Below, in pieces: positions 41,110 to 51,100 of a stretch of 64,000 bases of DNA (the first letter of the stretch is position 1; each line of letters starts with the position of its first letter). The notes beneath the pieces are model-generated. The model searched no databases. It was given only the letters and a program-made list of their open reading frames with translations, and had not been told where the DNA came from. The stretch comes from Alphaproteobacteria bacterium. Lineage in GTDB: Bacteria > Pseudomonadota > Alphaproteobacteria > Rhodobacterales > Rhodobacteraceae. The stretch covers positions 104,928-168,927 of the forward strand of contig QOQE01000002.1 of assembly GCA_003331935.1 (NCBI GenBank), given 5' to 3'. The translations under genes were made by a program, and so were the position numbers.

Positions 41110-41304
41110 ATGAAAATTAACGATTTAAAGGATAAAAGTGCTGACGAGCTAAAAGGCGAGCTTGATAAGCTCAAAAAGGAAGCGTTTAACCTTAGGTTCC
41201 AGAAGGCAGGCGGCCAACTCGAAAATACTGCTAGAGTTAGGTTTGTAAGGCGCTCAATTGCCCAGGTATTAACGGTGCTTAATTCCAAAGCCGAGAAAGT
41301 ATAG
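41110..41304 (+). CDS. rpmC: 50S ribosomal protein L29
   Basis: Small helical protein near the exit tunnel. The 64-residue protein has [19 protein letters not shown] and [18 protein letters not shown], the L29 signature. Length is normal. It is 12 bases from rpsQ. Confidence 0.97.
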   Translation: MKINDLKDKSADELKGELDKLKKEAFNLRFQKAGGQLENTARVRFVRRSIAQVLTVLNSKAEKV

Positions 41305-41316
41305 ATGGAGATTTAG

Positions 41317-41544
41317 ATGCCAAAAAGAGTATTACAAGGAACCATAGTAAGCACACTTAACAAAGATACACTGACGGTTTCCGTTGAAAGAAGATTTAAG
41401 CACCCTGTTCTTAAAAAAACGATAAGAAGATCAAAAAAATATCGAGCCCATGGTGATAATAGTTCTTACAAATTGGGAGACATCGTAAAGATACAAGAAA
41501 CGGCGCCTATTTCTAAGACAAAGAGATGGGAAGTTATTCAGTAG
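41317..41544 (+). CDS. rpsQ: 30S ribosomal protein S17
   Basis: Primary 16S rRNA-binding OB-fold protein. The 75-residue protein starts [12 protein letters not shown] and ends in [18 protein letters not shown], the conserved S17 pattern. A 57-base gap follows before rplN, the widest inside this block; no hairpin of note was seen in it. Confidence 0.97.
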   Translation: MPKRVLQGTIVSTLNKDTLTVSVERRFKHPVLKKTIRRSKKYRAHGDNSSYKLGDIVKIQETAPISKTKRWEVIQ

Positions 41545-41601
41545 GACTTAAGTAAATTAATCGAAACCAAGGCGAGATAGCCTAAAGGTCGGGAGAAAAA
41601 T

Positions 41602-41970
41602 ATGATACAAATGCAAAGCAACCTTGAGGTTGCCGACAACTCAGGTGCTAAGAGAGTTCAATGCATAAAAGTGCTGGGTGGTGCTAAGAGAAAGTACGCC
41701 TCAGTGGGCGACGTGATAGTTGTGACTATCAAGGAAGCTATACCGAGAGGCAAAGTCAAGAAAGGTGAAGTAAGGAGAGCTGTAATTGTTAGAACTGCGA
41801 AGCAAATCCAAAGGCAGGATGGAAGTTCAATTAAATTTGATACGAACGCAGCTGTCTTACTAAGTAACTCAGGGGAACCGATCGGAACACGGATCTTTGG
41901 ACCTGTTGTCAGGGAATTGAGATTAAAGAAGTTTATGAAAATTGTATCATTAGCCCCGGAGGTACTGTAA
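41602..41970 (+). CDS. rplN: 50S ribosomal protein L14
   Basis: Intersubunit-bridge protein, 122 residues, starting [19 protein letters not shown], with [13 protein letters not shown] near the end. The stop and the rplX start share one base (TAATG), which points to coupled translation. GGGAGAAAAAT precedes the ATG. Confidence 0.98.
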   Translation: MIQMQSNLEVADNSGAKRVQCIKVLGGAKRKYASVGDVIVVTIKEAIPRGKVKKGEVRRAVIVRTAKQIQRQDGSSIKFDTNAAVLLSNSGEPIGTRIFGPVVRELRLKKFMKIVSLAPEVL

Positions 41971-42284
41971 TGGCTGCAAGAATAAAAAAAGGCGATAGTG
42001 TCATAGTGTTGGCCGGAAAAGATAAGGGCAAGAGAGGTCAAGTAACAGAAATTATAACCAAATTAAACAAAGTTGTTGTTGAGGGTGTAAACTCCGTTAT
42101 TACGCATAAAAAACAAACCAAAGATAGTGCAGGTGGAAGGATACCCAAAAATGCTCCTGTGCATTTGTCAAATGTTGCTTTATTGGACCCCAAAAATGAT
42201 GTAGCAACACGGGTTGGGTTTGTCATTAAGGATGGAAAAAAAATAAGAGTAGCTAAGAAATCCGGGGAGTTAATAGATGGATAA
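41970..42284 (+). CDS. rplX: 50S ribosomal protein L24
   Basis: Assembly-initiator protein with a KOW motif. The 104-residue protein has [19 protein letters not shown] (KOW) and the L24 loop region [16 protein letters not shown]. Its end overlaps rplE by 8 bases. Confidence 0.97.
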   Translation: MAARIKKGDSVIVLAGKDKGKRGQVTEIITKLNKVVVEGVNSVITHKKQTKDSAGGRIPKNAPVHLSNVALLDPKNDVATRVGFVIKDGKKIRVAKKSGELIDG

Positions 42285-42828
42285 TTACAAACCTCGTTTG
42301 GAAAAGCTGTATCTAGAGAAATACCAGTCAAGCTTGAAAGATCAGTTCAAATATAAAAATGATCTGATGATTCCAAAAATTGACAAAGTGGTTTTAAATA
42401 TGGGAATTGGAGAGGCTGTCGCAGACACAAAGAAAGTTAAATCCGCGCATAATGATTTGATGCTCATTGCAGGCCAACTTCCTGTCTTCACCAAGGCAAA
42501 AAAATCTATTGCCGGCTTCAAAGTGAGGGAAGGCATGCAGCTTGGAGCAAAAGTGACTTTAAGAAGGTCAAGAATGTATGAATTTATTGATCGCTTGATT
42601 AATGTTGCTATGCCAAGAGTAAGAGATTTTAGAGGGTTATCGCCTAAAAGTTTTGACGGTCGAGGCAATTACGCTCTCGGCATCAAAGAGCACATAGTGT
42701 TTCCAGAAATTGACTTCGACAAAGTAGATGAGATTTGGGGGCTCGACGTTGTTGTATGCACCTCAGCGAAATCAGATGATGAAGCCAAGTTTTTACTTGG
42801 TTTATTTAATTTCCCTTTTAGAGATTAG
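42277..42828 (+). CDS. rplE: 50S ribosomal protein L5
   Basis: Binds 5S rRNA and contacts P-site tRNA. The 183-residue protein starts [17 protein letters not shown] and shows the signature [16 protein letters not shown] plus GVTLRR-type sequence ([14 protein letters not shown]). The ATG lies in the end of rplX, so translation is coupled. Confidence 0.98.
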   Translation: MDNYKPRLEKLYLEKYQSSLKDQFKYKNDLMIPKIDKVVLNMGIGEAVADTKKVKSAHNDLMLIAGQLPVFTKAKKSIAGFKVREGMQLGAKVTLRRSRMYEFIDRLINVAMPRVRDFRGLSPKSFDGRGNYALGIKEHIVFPEIDFDKVDEIWGLDVVVCTSAKSDDEAKFLLGLFNFPFRD

Positions 42829-42840
42829 GATAGAAAAGTT

Positions 42841-43146
42841 ATGGCAAAAGTTTCAATGGTAAATAGACAAATCAAACGTGAAAAGCTGGTCCAAAAGTTT
42901 GCAAAAAAGCGTGAGGAGCTTAAAAAAATATCAAGGGATTCATCTTTAACCAATGAAGAACGCTTTAAGGCTCGCCTAGCTTTAGCCAAGTTGCCAAGGA
43001 ACTCGAGTCCTACTAGGTTGCACAATAGGTGCGCCATCACGGGAAGACCAAAGGGCTATTACAGGAAGCTCAAAATGTCAAGAATAGCCCTACGAGAGCT
43101 AGCCTCGGCAGGCGAAATTCCTGGTATGATTAAGTCCAGCTGGTAA
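42841..43146 (+). CDS. rpsN: 30S ribosomal protein S14 (zinc-free type)
   Basis: 30S head protein. The 101-residue form lacks the CXXC zinc motif of short S14 and has the long-type N-terminus ([17 protein letters not shown]) and [20 protein letters not shown]. Only one cysteine remains in the motif region, as usual for the long form. It lies in the spc operon between rplE and rpsH. Confidence 0.97.
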   Translation: MAKVSMVNRQIKREKLVQKFAKKREELKKISRDSSLTNEERFKARLALAKLPRNSSPTRLHNRCAITGRPKGYYRKLKMSRIALRELASAGEIPGMIKSSW

Positions 43147-43158
43147 GGAGGAATTGAC

Positions 43159-43557
43159 ATGACAATGACCGATCCATTAGGTGATATGCTAACAAGGATA
43201 AGAAACGCTCAAATGAGAAGAAAGCAGTTTGTTGTTACTCCAAACTCAAAGTTGCGGGCATGGGTTTTAGATGTGTTGAAGAGCGAGGGCTACATTAAGA
43301 GCTATGAAATTGAAAAGACTCCGTCCGGTACGGATACAATAAAAGTCTCTTTGAAATATTTTGATGGAGAGCCAGTAATTAAAGAACTTAAACGCGTATC
43401 AACACCGGGTCGACGAGTTTATTTAGGGGTGGATAACCTTCCAACAGTTAGACAAGGTTTGGGGGTAGCAGTTGTTTCTACTTCAAAAGGTATAATGTCG
43501 GACTCCCAAGCTCGTCAATCAAGAGTTGGTGGAGAAGTTTTGTGTACTGTTTTTTAA
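43159..43557 (+). CDS. rpsH: 30S ribosomal protein S8
   Basis: Binds the central domain of 16S rRNA; in some bacteria represses the spc operon. The 132-residue protein has [16 protein letters not shown] near its start and [14 protein letters not shown] near its end. A full AAGGAGG lies 7 bases before the ATG at 43159, which favours that start over the internal ATG two codons on. Confidence 0.98.
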   Translation: MTMTDPLGDMLTRIRNAQMRRKQFVVTPNSKLRAWVLDVLKSEGYIKSYEIEKTPSGTDTIKVSLKYFDGEPVIKELKRVSTPGRRVYLGVDNLPTVRQGLGVAVVSTSKGIMSDSQARQSRVGGEVLCTVF

Positions 43558-43566
43558 GGATTTGTT

Positions 43567-44100
43567 ATGTCAAGGATAGGAAAAAAGCCGATTGAAATTC
43601 CAGCTGGTGTCGAAGCCACTCTTAAAGATGGCACTATTGAAGTAAAAGGCGCTCTTGGTTCAAGATCTTTTGATTTTTCAGAAAAACTGAATGTTGATAT
43701 TGTTGATCAAAGTATTTCAGTTAAACCTAAGAACTTAGAGAAGGAAACAAGACAACTTTGGGGCATGTCGAGGTCACAAATTGCAAATATTGTATACGGA
43801 GTAAATACAGGATTTTCAAAAGAGCTAGAAATAAATGGAGTTGGTTACAGAGCTGCTGTACAGGGCAAAATCCTTAAATTGTCCTTGGGCTATTCTCATG
43901 ATGTGGATTTCGATATCCCAGATGATGTGAAGATTACCTGTGCAAAGCCTACAGAGATCAAGGTAGAAGGAATAGATCAGCAGGTGGTTGGAGAGGTTGC
44001 TGCAAAAATTCGAGCTTGGAGGGCTCCCGAGCCATATAAAGGAAAGGGAATAAGGTACAAAGGCGAATACATTTTTGCTAAAGAGGGAAAGAAGAAATAG
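43567..44100 (+). CDS. rplF: 50S ribosomal protein L6
   Basis: Two-domain protein near the GTPase centre, 177 residues. [18 protein letters not shown] at the start and the C-terminal [15 protein letters not shown] are diagnostic. Length is normal. It is followed by rplR after 9 bases. Confidence 0.98.
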   Translation: MSRIGKKPIEIPAGVEATLKDGTIEVKGALGSRSFDFSEKLNVDIVDQSISVKPKNLEKETRQLWGMSRSQIANIVYGVNTGFSKELEINGVGYRAAVQGKILKLSLGYSHDVDFDIPDDVKITCAKPTEIKVEGIDQQVVGEVAAKIRAWRAPEPYKGKGIRYKGEYIFAKEGKKK

Positions 44101-44109
44101 GAGCTAACA

Positions 44110-44469
44110 ATGACAACACGTAAGGTAAAACTGTTTAAGAAAAGATCATTGAGGGTCAGAAATAAATTGAAGAAAACTGGCTATGGTAAATGCAGACTGT
44201 CTGTTCATAGATCTTCAAAAAATATATATGCTCAAGTAATAGATGACAGGCTAGGAACGACATTGGCTTCTGTGTCATCATTAGAAAAGAGTTTAGGAGT
44301 AGTTGGAAAAAACAATATTGAAGTTGCAGCAAAGCTTGGAAAGGAAATTGCCTCAAGAGCTATTAAAAAAGGGATTAAAGAAGTAGTATTTGATAGAGGA
44401 GGACTACTTTATCATGGTAAAGTCAAGGCGTTAGCAGATGCCGCTAGAGAAAATGGATTAAAACTATAA
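44110..44469 (+). CDS. rplR: 50S ribosomal protein L18
   Basis: 5S rRNA-binding protein, 119 residues, with [19 protein letters not shown] and [20 protein letters not shown]. The basic N-terminus ([19 protein letters not shown]) is typical. It lies in the spc operon between rplF and rpsE. Confidence 0.97.
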   Translation: MTTRKVKLFKKRSLRVRNKLKKTGYGKCRLSVHRSSKNIYAQVIDDRLGTTLASVSSLEKSLGVVGKNNIEVAAKLGKEIASRAIKKGIKEVVFDRGGLLYHGKVKALADAARENGLKL

Positions 44470-44480
44470 GGATTGGAACT

Positions 44481-44996
44481 TTGGAAGATAAGAGAAAATT
44501 AGAAAGAGATGATTCGGAATTTGCAGATAGGTTAGTTGCAATAAACCGCGTCTCAAAAACGGTAAAAGGCGGTAAAAGGTTTGGATTTGCAGCTTTAGTC
44601 GTCGTAGGTGATCAAAAAGGTAGAGTTGGTTACGGTAAAGGAAAAGCTAAGGAAGTTCCAGAAGCAATTCGTAAAGCTACGGAACAAGCTAAAAGAAAGA
44701 CAGTAAAAGTTCCGTTAAGAGAAGGCAGGACACTTCATCATGACATTGATGGTCGGCACGGTGCGGGAAGGGTGGTAATGAGAAGTGCAAAGGCTGGAAC
44801 AGGCATTATAGCCGGCGGGCCCATGCGTGCCGTCTTTGAAATGCTAGGAATTCAGGATATTGTAGCCAAGTCATTAGGGTCACAAAATCCTTATAACATG
44901 ATCAGAGCTACCATTAGTGGATTGACAAAAGAGTGGAGTCCCAGAATGGTTGCTCAACGACGAGGCAAAAAAGTTGCCGAGATAACTTCTAGGTAA
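44481..44996 (+). CDS. rpsE: 30S ribosomal protein S5
   Basis: 30S accuracy and mRNA-helicase protein, 171 residues, with the double-stranded RNA-binding fold ([20 protein letters not shown]: [19 protein letters not shown]) and [16 protein letters not shown]. The start codon is TTG with AAGGA 8 bases upstream; no ATG matches the family N-terminus. Confidence 0.97.
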   Translation: MEDKRKLERDDSEFADRLVAINRVSKTVKGGKRFGFAALVVVGDQKGRVGYGKGKAKEVPEAIRKATEQAKRKTVKVPLREGRTLHHDIDGRHGAGRVVMRSAKAGTGIIAGGPMRAVFEMLGIQDIVAKSLGSQNPYNMIRATISGLTKEWSPRMVAQRRGKKVAEITSR

Positions 44997-45006
44997 TGGT
45001 AAATTT

Positions 45007-45186
45007 ATGAATAAGAAGATAAAAATAAAAAAAGTAGGCTCTTTAATACGTCAGCCACAAAATCAGATAAGAATCGTTAAAGGTTTAGGTCTAAGAAAAA
45101 CCAATTCGGTAAGGGAAATAGAGGATACACCAGCTACCAGGGGAATGTTGTCTAAGGTAGCCCATTTGGTCAAGGTTATAGATTAA
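45007..45186 (+). CDS. rpmD: 50S ribosomal protein L30
   Basis: Small 50S protein of 59 residues, found by translating the gap between rpsE and rplO. It begins MNKKIKIKKVGSLIRQP, contains GLGLRKTNSVREIEDTPATR, the L30 signature, and ends HLVKVID. It lies 10 bases after rpsE and 20 before rplO, its standard place. Confidence 0.96.
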   Translation: MNKKIKIKKVGSLIRQPQNQIRIVKGLGLRKTNSVREIEDTPATRGMLSKVAHLVKVID

Positions 45187-45206
45187 AATAAGGGAAGTAA
45201 AAGAAT

Positions 45207-45668
45207 ATGCGTTTAAATGATATTGCAGATAATCCTGGTGCTGTAAAAAAGAGGGTAAGAGTAGGACGGGGCCCTGGCTCTGGCAAAGGCAAAACTGGTG
45301 GCCGTGGAATTAAGGGTCAGAAATCTAGATCTGGGGTCTCTATAAAGGCCTTTGAAGGAGGGCAGATGCCTCTTTATCAAAGACTGCCCAAGCGAGGCTT
45401 CAATTCTAGAAATTCAAAGAAATTAAATGATCAAGTTAATCTTGGGTCAATACAGAAGTTAATTGATACAAAAAAGATCGTTGAAAACAGCACAATAGAT
45501 ATCGATGCACTTCGTAACGTAGGTTTGATCAACAAGAACGCGGTGTCTGTTAAGCTATTGGCGAAGGGAGCTTTGGATTCTAAAGTCAAAATTGAAGTTT
45601 CCAGTGCCTCTGAAAAAGCGAAATTGGCGGTAGAAAAATTGGGTGGCGAGCTCAAATTAATTTCTTAA
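45207..45668 (+). CDS. rplO: 50S ribosomal protein L15
   Basis: Late-assembly 50S protein, 153 residues. The glycine/basic N-terminus ([20 protein letters not shown]) and [17 protein letters not shown] are diagnostic. The C-terminal domain carries the [15 protein letters not shown] segment. secY follows after 17 bases. Confidence 0.98.
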   Translation: MRLNDIADNPGAVKKRVRVGRGPGSGKGKTGGRGIKGQKSRSGVSIKAFEGGQMPLYQRLPKRGFNSRNSKKLNDQVNLGSIQKLIDTKKIVENSTIDIDALRNVGLINKNAVSVKLLAKGALDSKVKIEVSSASEKAKLAVEKLGGELKLIS

Positions 45669-45685
45669 AAAAGGAATATTGATCA

Positions 45686-47038
45686 ATGGTATCTGCAGCA
45701 GAACAGATGGCAGCTAATTTGAACTGGGGATCTATTGGGAAAGCAAAGGATCTTCAAAACAGGATACTTTACGCGCTATTACTTCTTATAATATATAGGG
45801 CAGGCACTTATGTACCAGTTCCCGGAGTTGATGCAGAACAATTAAAAGCCTTTTTTGAACAAAATGCTCAAGGTATCGGTGGAATGCTCAATATGTTTAC
45901 GGGAGGAGCTGTAGGGAGGATGGCAGTATTTGCTCTTGGAATAATGCCGTATATAACCTCTTCTATTATCATGCAATTGTTGACCTCCATGGTTCCCTAT
46001 CTTGAACAACTAAAGAAAGAGGGTGAACAAGGTAGACAAAAAATAAACCAATATACGAGATATGGTACAGTGATTTTGGCTTTCTTTCAGGCATGGGGGA
46101 TTGCTGCTGGGATCGAGTCACAGGGTCTCGCATCAGAACCGGGGCTTTTCTTTCGTGTATCCTGCGTCGTTACTCTGGTTGGAGGAACAATGCTCTTAAT
46201 GTGGCTTGGCGAACAGATAACACAAAGAGGTATAGGAAATGGTATCTCTTTAATTATTTACGTAGGTATAATTGCTGAGCTTCCTGGTGCGCTAGGACAG
46301 TTTTTTGCTTCCGGGCGATCTGGTGCCTTAAGTGCATTTACAATCATCTTTCTTGTACTTGTGGTAATCGCAGTGATTGGTTTCGTCGTTTTCGTAGAGA
46401 GAGCTTTACGTAAAGTCCCTCTTCAATACCCTAGAAGACAGGTCGGGATGAAAATATTTGAAGGTGAAAACTCCAACCTTCCTGTGAAAGTCAATCCCTC
46501 TGGCGTAATACCTGCTATCTTTGCCTCATCTCTGTTGCTACTGCCCACAACCTTAACTGCTTTTTCCGCTAACGATAGCTCCGGTTTTGTCGGCTTTGTA
46601 GCGGCTTACTTGGGCCCCGGGCAGTTTCTCTATTATTTGTTCTTTGGAGGCATGATTATTTTCTTCGCTTATTTTTACACTCTGAACGTATCTTTCAAAC
46701 CGGAAGAGGTTGCAGAAAATATTAAGAAGCAAGGGGGGTTCGTGCCAGGTATAAGACCTGGACCAAAAACAGCAGAATATCTTGAGTATGTTATTGTTAG
46801 AGTATTAGTAGTGGGTTCTCTTTATTTGGCTGCAGTTTGTTTGCTACCAGAATTCTTACGAGCACAGATGAATGTTCCATTTTATTTTGGTGGCACTTCA
46901 GTATTAATAGTAGTATCTGTAACTTTGGATACCGTTGCTCAATTACAATCCCATCTTCTAGCATATCAGTATGAGGGTCTCATTGAGAAGTCTCGCTTGG
47001 GTAGAAAAAGTAAAAGGCAGAGTAGGTTTAGAAGATGA
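45686..47038 (+). CDS. secY: Preprotein translocase subunit SecY
   Basis: Channel subunit of the SecYEG translocon, 450 residues with ten transmembrane helices. Plug and pore signature segments include GGAVGRMAVFALGIMPYITS and the cytoplasmic loop ERALRKVPLQYPRRQVG. It overlaps the adk start by 4 bases (ATGA). With secE at 20.3 kb, two of the three channel genes are in the window. Confidence 0.98.
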   Translation: MVSAAEQMAANLNWGSIGKAKDLQNRILYALLLLIIYRAGTYVPVPGVDAEQLKAFFEQNAQGIGGMLNMFTGGAVGRMAVFALGIMPYITSSIIMQLLTSMVPYLEQLKKEGEQGRQKINQYTRYGTVILAFFQAWGIAAGIESQGLASEPGLFFRVSCVVTLVGGTMLLMWLGEQITQRGIGNGISLIIYVGIIAELPGALGQFFASGRSGALSAFTIIFLVLVVIAVIGFVVFVERALRKVPLQYPRRQVGMKIFEGENSNLPVKVNPSGVIPAIFASSLLLLPTTLTAFSANDSSGFVGFVAAYLGPGQFLYYLFFGGMIIFFAYFYTLNVSFKPEEVAENIKKQGGFVPGIRPGPKTAEYLEYVIVRVLVVGSLYLAAVCLLPEFLRAQMNVPFYFGGTSVLIVVSVTLDTVAQLQSHLLAYQYEGLIEKSRLGRKSKRQSRFRR

Positions 47039-47613
47039 TTATAATATTATTCGGACCGCCGGGTGCTGGGAAAGGAACACAGGCTGAAAGATTAGTTGAT
47101 AAACACAATCTTATGCAACTATCGACTGGCGATATGCTTAGGGATGCGATTGCAAGAGGAAGTGACCTTGGTATTAAAGCAAAGGCCATTATGGATAAGG
47201 GTGAGCTAGTTTCTGACGGAATTATAATATCAATGATTAGTGAGAAAATACAAGGCAATAAAGGCAGAGGCTTTATTTTCGATGGATTTCCACGTAATTT
47301 AGAGCAGGCCAAAGCATTAGATGTAATGCTAGAAAAGCTTAGTTTGAGTTTAGATCTAGTCATTGAAATTGTGGTAAAGGATGACGTTTTAATAAACAGA
47401 ATTGAAAAGCGCGTACGGGAAAGCCAACACGCAAGAAGTGACGACAACGAAGAAGTTCTTAAGAATAGGCTAAATGTTTATCATCAAAGTACAGAAAAGA
47501 TAAAACCGTATTATGTGGCTCAGAAGAAGCTCGTTAAAATAGATGGGATAAGGAGCATTGAACAGGTCAGCAATGAAATTGAGGGCTACATTGTTGATAT
47601 AGTTAAACAATAG
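47035..47613 (+). CDS. adk: Adenylate kinase (short-lid type)
   Basis: Interconverts AMP, ADP and ATP. The 192-residue protein has the P-loop GPPGAGKGTQ, the AMP-binding STGDMLRDAI and the DGFPRNLEQA motif. The LID insert is short and has no zinc cysteines, a form common in Alphaproteobacteria. It is coupled to secY by overlap and followed by a 156-base gap with a promoter. Confidence 0.97.
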   Translation: MIIILFGPPGAGKGTQAERLVDKHNLMQLSTGDMLRDAIARGSDLGIKAKAIMDKGELVSDGIIISMISEKIQGNKGRGFIFDGFPRNLEQAKALDVMLEKLSLSLDLVIEIVVKDDVLINRIEKRVRESQHARSDDNEEVLKNRLNVYHQSTEKIKPYYVAQKKLVKIDGIRSIEQVSNEIEGYIVDIVKQ

Positions 47614-47692
47614 AGCCGATAACTTATTTTGTGCTAGTTGCGAAAAGAAAAAAAGATATTTGAAGGAATAAGAGAAATAATTTATTGATCTA

Positions 47693-47720
47693 TTGACGTT
47701 ATTTATATAAGCGTTATAAA
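47693..47720 (+). promoter_or_regulatory. Sigma-70-type promoter before rpsM
   Basis: TTGACG (47693-47698) and TATAAA (47715-47720) with a 16-base spacer lie about 50 bases before the rpsM ATG. It is a good consensus match. It would let rpsM-rpsK-rpoA-rplQ be transcribed apart from the spc operon. Confidence 0.6.
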
Positions 47721-47769
47721 GACATTCTGATCAATTGAATGGATGAAACATATTTAATCGGAGAGTAAA

Positions 47770-48138
47770 ATGGCTAGAATAGCCGGAATTAATTTGCCTA
47801 CAAATAAGAGAGTTCTTGTTGCTCTGACCTACATACATGGAATAGGTAAAGTCACCTCACAAAAAATATGCGAGTCTGCTGGTGTAAACATGTCTACTAG
47901 GGTAAATGAGCTTTCGGAGCAAGAAGTCGCCTCTATAAGACAAAATATAGATGGCAACGTGGTTGTTGAGGGCGATTTACGAAGGGAGCGCACAATTAAT
48001 ATAAAGCGATTGATGGATCTCGGGTGTTATAGAGGTTTAAGGCACAGACGAGGTCTGCCAGTGAGAGGTCAGAGAACACATACAAATGCGAGAACGAGGA
48101 AAGGACCAGCAAAAGCGATAGCTGGTAAGAAAAAGTAG
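47770..48138 (+). CDS. rpsM: 30S ribosomal protein S13
   Basis: 30S head protein in bridge contacts with the 50S. The 122-residue protein begins [15 protein letters not shown] and ends in the basic [26 protein letters not shown] lies just before the ATG. It heads the alpha operon; rpmJ is not found before it, as is normal in Alphaproteobacteria. Confidence 0.98.
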   Translation: MARIAGINLPTNKRVLVALTYIHGIGKVTSQKICESAGVNMSTRVNELSEQEVASIRQNIDGNVVVEGDLRRERTINIKRLMDLGCYRGLRHRRGLPVRGQRTHTNARTRKGPAKAIAGKKK

Positions 48139-48150
48139 ACGGAAGAGTAT

Positions 48151-48528
48151 ATGGTTAAGAAAAAAAAGAAAGAAAAGAAAAACATTACAACAGGAATTGC
48201 ACATATCAATTCCAGCTTTAATAACACAAAGGTTCTTATTTCTGATGTGCAGGGAAATGCCATAGCTTGGTCTTCAAGCGGAACAATGGGGTTTAAGGGA
48301 TCCAGAAAGGCAACACCATATGCTGCTCAGTTGGCAGCAGAGGATGCTGGGAAAAAGGCACAGGAACACGGCATGAGATCTCTTGATGTGCATGTTCAAG
48401 GTCCTGGCTCCGGCCGAGAGTCGGCATTAAGAGCATTATCTGCTATAGGAATGAATGTGACATCGATTAGAGATGTTACTCCTATTGCGCACAATGGATG
48501 TAGACCACCAAAGAGACGACGTGTCTAA
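48151..48528 (+). CDS. rpsK: 30S ribosomal protein S11
   Basis: 30S platform protein, 125 residues. The basic N-terminus ([18 protein letters not shown]) and the ending [18 protein letters not shown] are diagnostic. It follows rpsM by 12 bases. The E. coli order has rpsD next; here rpsD is absent and rpoA follows, the alphaproteobacterial pattern. Confidence 0.98.
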   Translation: MVKKKKKEKKNITTGIAHINSSFNNTKVLISDVQGNAIAWSSSGTMGFKGSRKATPYAAQLAAEDAGKKAQEHGMRSLDVHVQGPGSGRESALRALSAIGMNVTSIRDVTPIAHNGCRPPKRRRV

Positions 48529-48562
48529 AGACATATCGTAAATAATTATAACCTCGGGAACG

Positions 48563-48587
48563 CTTAGCTGTAAAGGATCGAGCTAAG
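48563..48587 (+). promoter_or_regulatory. Hairpin in the rpoA 5' leader
   Basis: CTTAGCT (48563-48569) and AGCTAAG (48581-48587) pair perfectly around an 11-base loop containing AAAGGAT, within the 77-base gap between rpsK and rpoA and 18 bases before the start codon. GGAGG at 48597-48601 is the ribosome site. A role in rpoA translation control is possible but not shown. Confidence 0.35.
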
Positions 48588-48605
48588 GTAAGAATGGAGG
48601 ACTAG

Positions 48606-49622
48606 ATGATCCACAAAAACTGGCACGAACTTATAAAACCTTCTGGTTTAAATCTTTTAAATGACGAACAAAATCAAAACTTTGCAACAATTGTTGTTGA
48701 GCCACTTGAAAGGGGCTTCGGACTTACTTTAGGGAACGCTCTCAGAAGAACACTGCTTTCATCTTTGCAAGGGGCTGCGATAACCTCTGTGAAGATAAAC
48801 AGCGTGTTACACGAATTTTCGTCAATCCCAGGCGTGCGAGAAGACGTCACCGACATAGTATTGAATTTAAAAGCAATTGCGGTCGGAATGGAAGTTGAAG
48901 GTCCAAAAAAATTAAGTTTGAAAGAGCAAGGTCCAAAAGCAGTAACCGCCGGCGATATAATCGAAACAAATGGTATTAGTATTTTAAATAAAGATGCAAT
49001 CATATGTCAGTTAGATGAGGGAGGCTCTCTGGATATGGAACTGACAGTTGATACCGGTAAAGGATATGTGCCAGGTGATAAACACCGAGATGAGGACGTG
49101 GCTATTGGTTTAATTTCGGTCGATGCAATGTTTTCTCCGGTAAGAAAAGTGTCTTACAAAGTGGACTCCACGCGAGAAGGCCAGGTGCTTGATTACGACA
49201 AATTATCTTTATCTATAGAGACTGATGGATCAATAAGCCCCGAAGATGCAATAGCATTTGCCGCCCGAATTTTACAAGACCAGCTTACTATTTTTGTAAA
49301 TTTTGACGAGCCCGAAGCTGAAGAAATTGCTAGCGAAGAAGATGAATTAGCTTTTAATCCGCTTTTATTAAAGAAGGTTGAAGAGCTCGAATTGTCTGTT
49401 CGATCAGCAAATTGTTTAAAGAACGATAATATCGTTTACATCGGTGACTTGATACTAAAAACGGAATCAGAGATGCTGAGAACGCCCAACTTTGGCAGAA
49501 AGTCCCTTAACGAAATTAAGGAAGTGCTTACTTCAATGGGACTACATCTGGGGATGGACGTTTCTGAGTGGCCACCGGAGAATATTGAAGAGTTGGCCAA
49601 AAAGCATGAAGATCAATACTAA
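48606..49622 (+). CDS. rpoA: RNA polymerase alpha subunit
   Basis: Assembles the core enzyme through its N-terminal domain and contacts UP elements and activators through its C-terminal domain. The 338-residue protein has [22 protein letters not shown] (N-terminal dimer helix region, here cited in parts: [14 protein letters not shown]) and the CTD helix-hairpin-helix [17 protein letters not shown]. The start ATG follows GGAGG. Length is normal. Confidence 0.98.
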   Translation: MIHKNWHELIKPSGLNLLNDEQNQNFATIVVEPLERGFGLTLGNALRRTLLSSLQGAAITSVKINSVLHEFSSIPGVREDVTDIVLNLKAIAVGMEVEGPKKLSLKEQGPKAVTAGDIIETNGISILNKDAIICQLDEGGSLDMELTVDTGKGYVPGDKHRDEDVAIGLISVDAMFSPVRKVSYKVDSTREGQVLDYDKLSLSIETDGSISPEDAIAFAARILQDQLTIFVNFDEPEAEEIASEEDELAFNPLLLKKVEELELSVRSANCLKNDNIVYIGDLILKTESEMLRTPNFGRKSLNEIKEVLTSMGLHLGMDVSEWPPENIEELAKKHEDQY

Positions 49623-49644
49623 ATAGTTATATGGAAGATGTACT

Positions 49645-50079
49645 ATGAGACATTCACATGGTTATAGAAGGCTAAACAGAACACATGAACATAGAGCAGC
49701 CATGTTCGCAAACATGGCATGTAGCTTAATTGAACATGAACAAATCAAAACAACTCTTCCCAAGGCAAAGGAGCTGAAGCCTATTGTAGAAAAACTCATA
49801 ACCCTTGCTAAGAAAGGTAATTTGCACTCTAGGAGAATATTGATATCGAGGATAAAACAGCAAGAGGCTGTCAGAAAATTATTTGATGTCTTAGCGGCAC
49901 GATACAAGGATAGGAATGGAGGGTGCGTAAGAGTTCTCAAAGCAGGTCAAAGATATGGTGATATGGCAGACATGGCAATTATTGAACTCGTCGATAGAGA
50001 CGAGAATGCAAAGGGTGCGGTTGATCGAAAGCGACTAGATGAGCTTGAGAGCGCTGAATCTGCGGAAACTAGCGAGTAG
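49645..50079 (+). CDS. rplQ: 50S ribosomal protein L17
   Basis: 50S protein near the exit tunnel, 144 residues. [20 protein letters not shown] at the start is a full family signature. The C-terminal 25 residues are an acidic tail ([14 protein letters not shown]). It ends the ribosomal superoperon; no terminator follows, and a pseudouridine synthase gene begins 14 bases later. Confidence 0.98.
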   Translation: MRHSHGYRRLNRTHEHRAAMFANMACSLIEHEQIKTTLPKAKELKPIVEKLITLAKKGNLHSRRILISRIKQQEAVRKLFDVLAARYKDRNGGCVRVLKAGQRYGDMADMAIIELVDRDENAKGAVDRKRLDELESAESAETSE

Positions 50080-50093
50080 TTATCAACCTCTTG

Positions 50094-51071
50094 ATGGCTA
50101 AAGGCCAAGATATTATTGTTGAAAAGGATGATCACGATTGCCGACTGAGCACATGGATTATTAGAAATAATAAGTTACTGAGCTTTAATTCCGTTAACAC
50201 GCTGTGTCGGAAAGGGCTTATAAGGGTTAACGGGCTAAAAACAAAAGCATCTTATAGGTTGGTGGCAGGAGACACGGTCTGTATGCCTACGCCTTTTTCG
50301 AAGACCTTAGATAAAAAACCAAAACTAAAATTCGATCCTTTGCTTGAGAAGGAGCTTATAGATTCTGTAATTTTTAAAGATGAATATCTTATTGCTATTA
50401 ACAAACCGGAGGGCTTGGCCTCACAAGGAGGAAGCTATCAGGGCGATCGCCATATTGATGCGTATAAGTCGATATTTCAATTTGATTCAAATGAAGCTCC
50501 TCGATTAATCCACAGGCTTGATAAAGATACTTCTGGGGTGTTGTTACTTGCCAGGAATGCCAAGGCCGCAAATATCTTCACCTCACTCTTCAGGCAAAAA
50601 TTAGTTGAGAAAGTGTACTGGGCTCTTGTTGAAGGGGTTCCAAGAAAAAAAGAGGGTATAGTGGAAAGCTATATTGGAAAACTAGACATTTGGAGACCCA
50701 ATTTTCAAAAAGACCTAGATCGAGAAAAAAGCAGCTGGAATAAAGAAAACACAAAGAAAGCTTTATCTTACTATAGAGTAATCAAGCAAGTAGGATCACA
50801 ATACTCATGGTTGCAATTAAAGCCAGCTACTGGTCGTACACATCAGTTGAGAATTCATTGTGCGGAGTTGGGGACGACGATTGTGGGAGATAGAAAGTAT
50901 AGGAACAGTCAATCTGGGAATTTCAAGGACTCTATCGGTTCAGAGAAGCTTTTTCTTCATGCTAAGTCACTTACCTTCATGCACCCCGTTTCAAAAAAGA
51001 CAACAGTTATTGAAGCAGAGCTGCCCAAGCATATGTCTTTAGCATGGAAACGTTTTGGTTGGAGAATTTGA
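50094..51071 (+). CDS. RluA-family pseudouridine synthase (RluC-like)
   Basis: Converts specific uridines to pseudouridine in 23S rRNA. The 325-residue protein has an N-terminal S4-like domain (KGLIRVNGLKTKASYRL) and the catalytic motif RLIHRLDKDTSGVLLLA with the nucleophilic aspartate, then RTHQLRIHCAELG. The S4 domain and neighbours suggest RluC, but RluD or a related specificity cannot be ruled out. ATG at 50094 is used; a TTG one codon upstream is less likely. Confidence 0.9.
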   Translation: MAKGQDIIVEKDDHDCRLSTWIIRNNKLLSFNSVNTLCRKGLIRVNGLKTKASYRLVAGDTVCMPTPFSKTLDKKPKLKFDPLLEKELIDSVIFKDEYLIAINKPEGLASQGGSYQGDRHIDAYKSIFQFDSNEAPRLIHRLDKDTSGVLLLARNAKAANIFTSLFRQKLVEKVYWALVEGVPRKKEGIVESYIGKLDIWRPNFQKDLDREKSSWNKENTKKALSYYRVIKQVGSQYSWLQLKPATGRTHQLRIHCAELGTTIVGDRKYRNSQSGNFKDSIGSEKLFLHAKSLTFMHPVSKKTTVIEAELPKHMSLAWKRFGWRI

Positions 51072-51100
51072 CCAGAACTTTGGTTAAGGGCTAAATACTT

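Noticed and set aside
47614..47769. Absence of rpmJ and rpsD around the alpha operon
   Set aside because: These genes are located elsewhere in Alphaproteobacteria as a rule.
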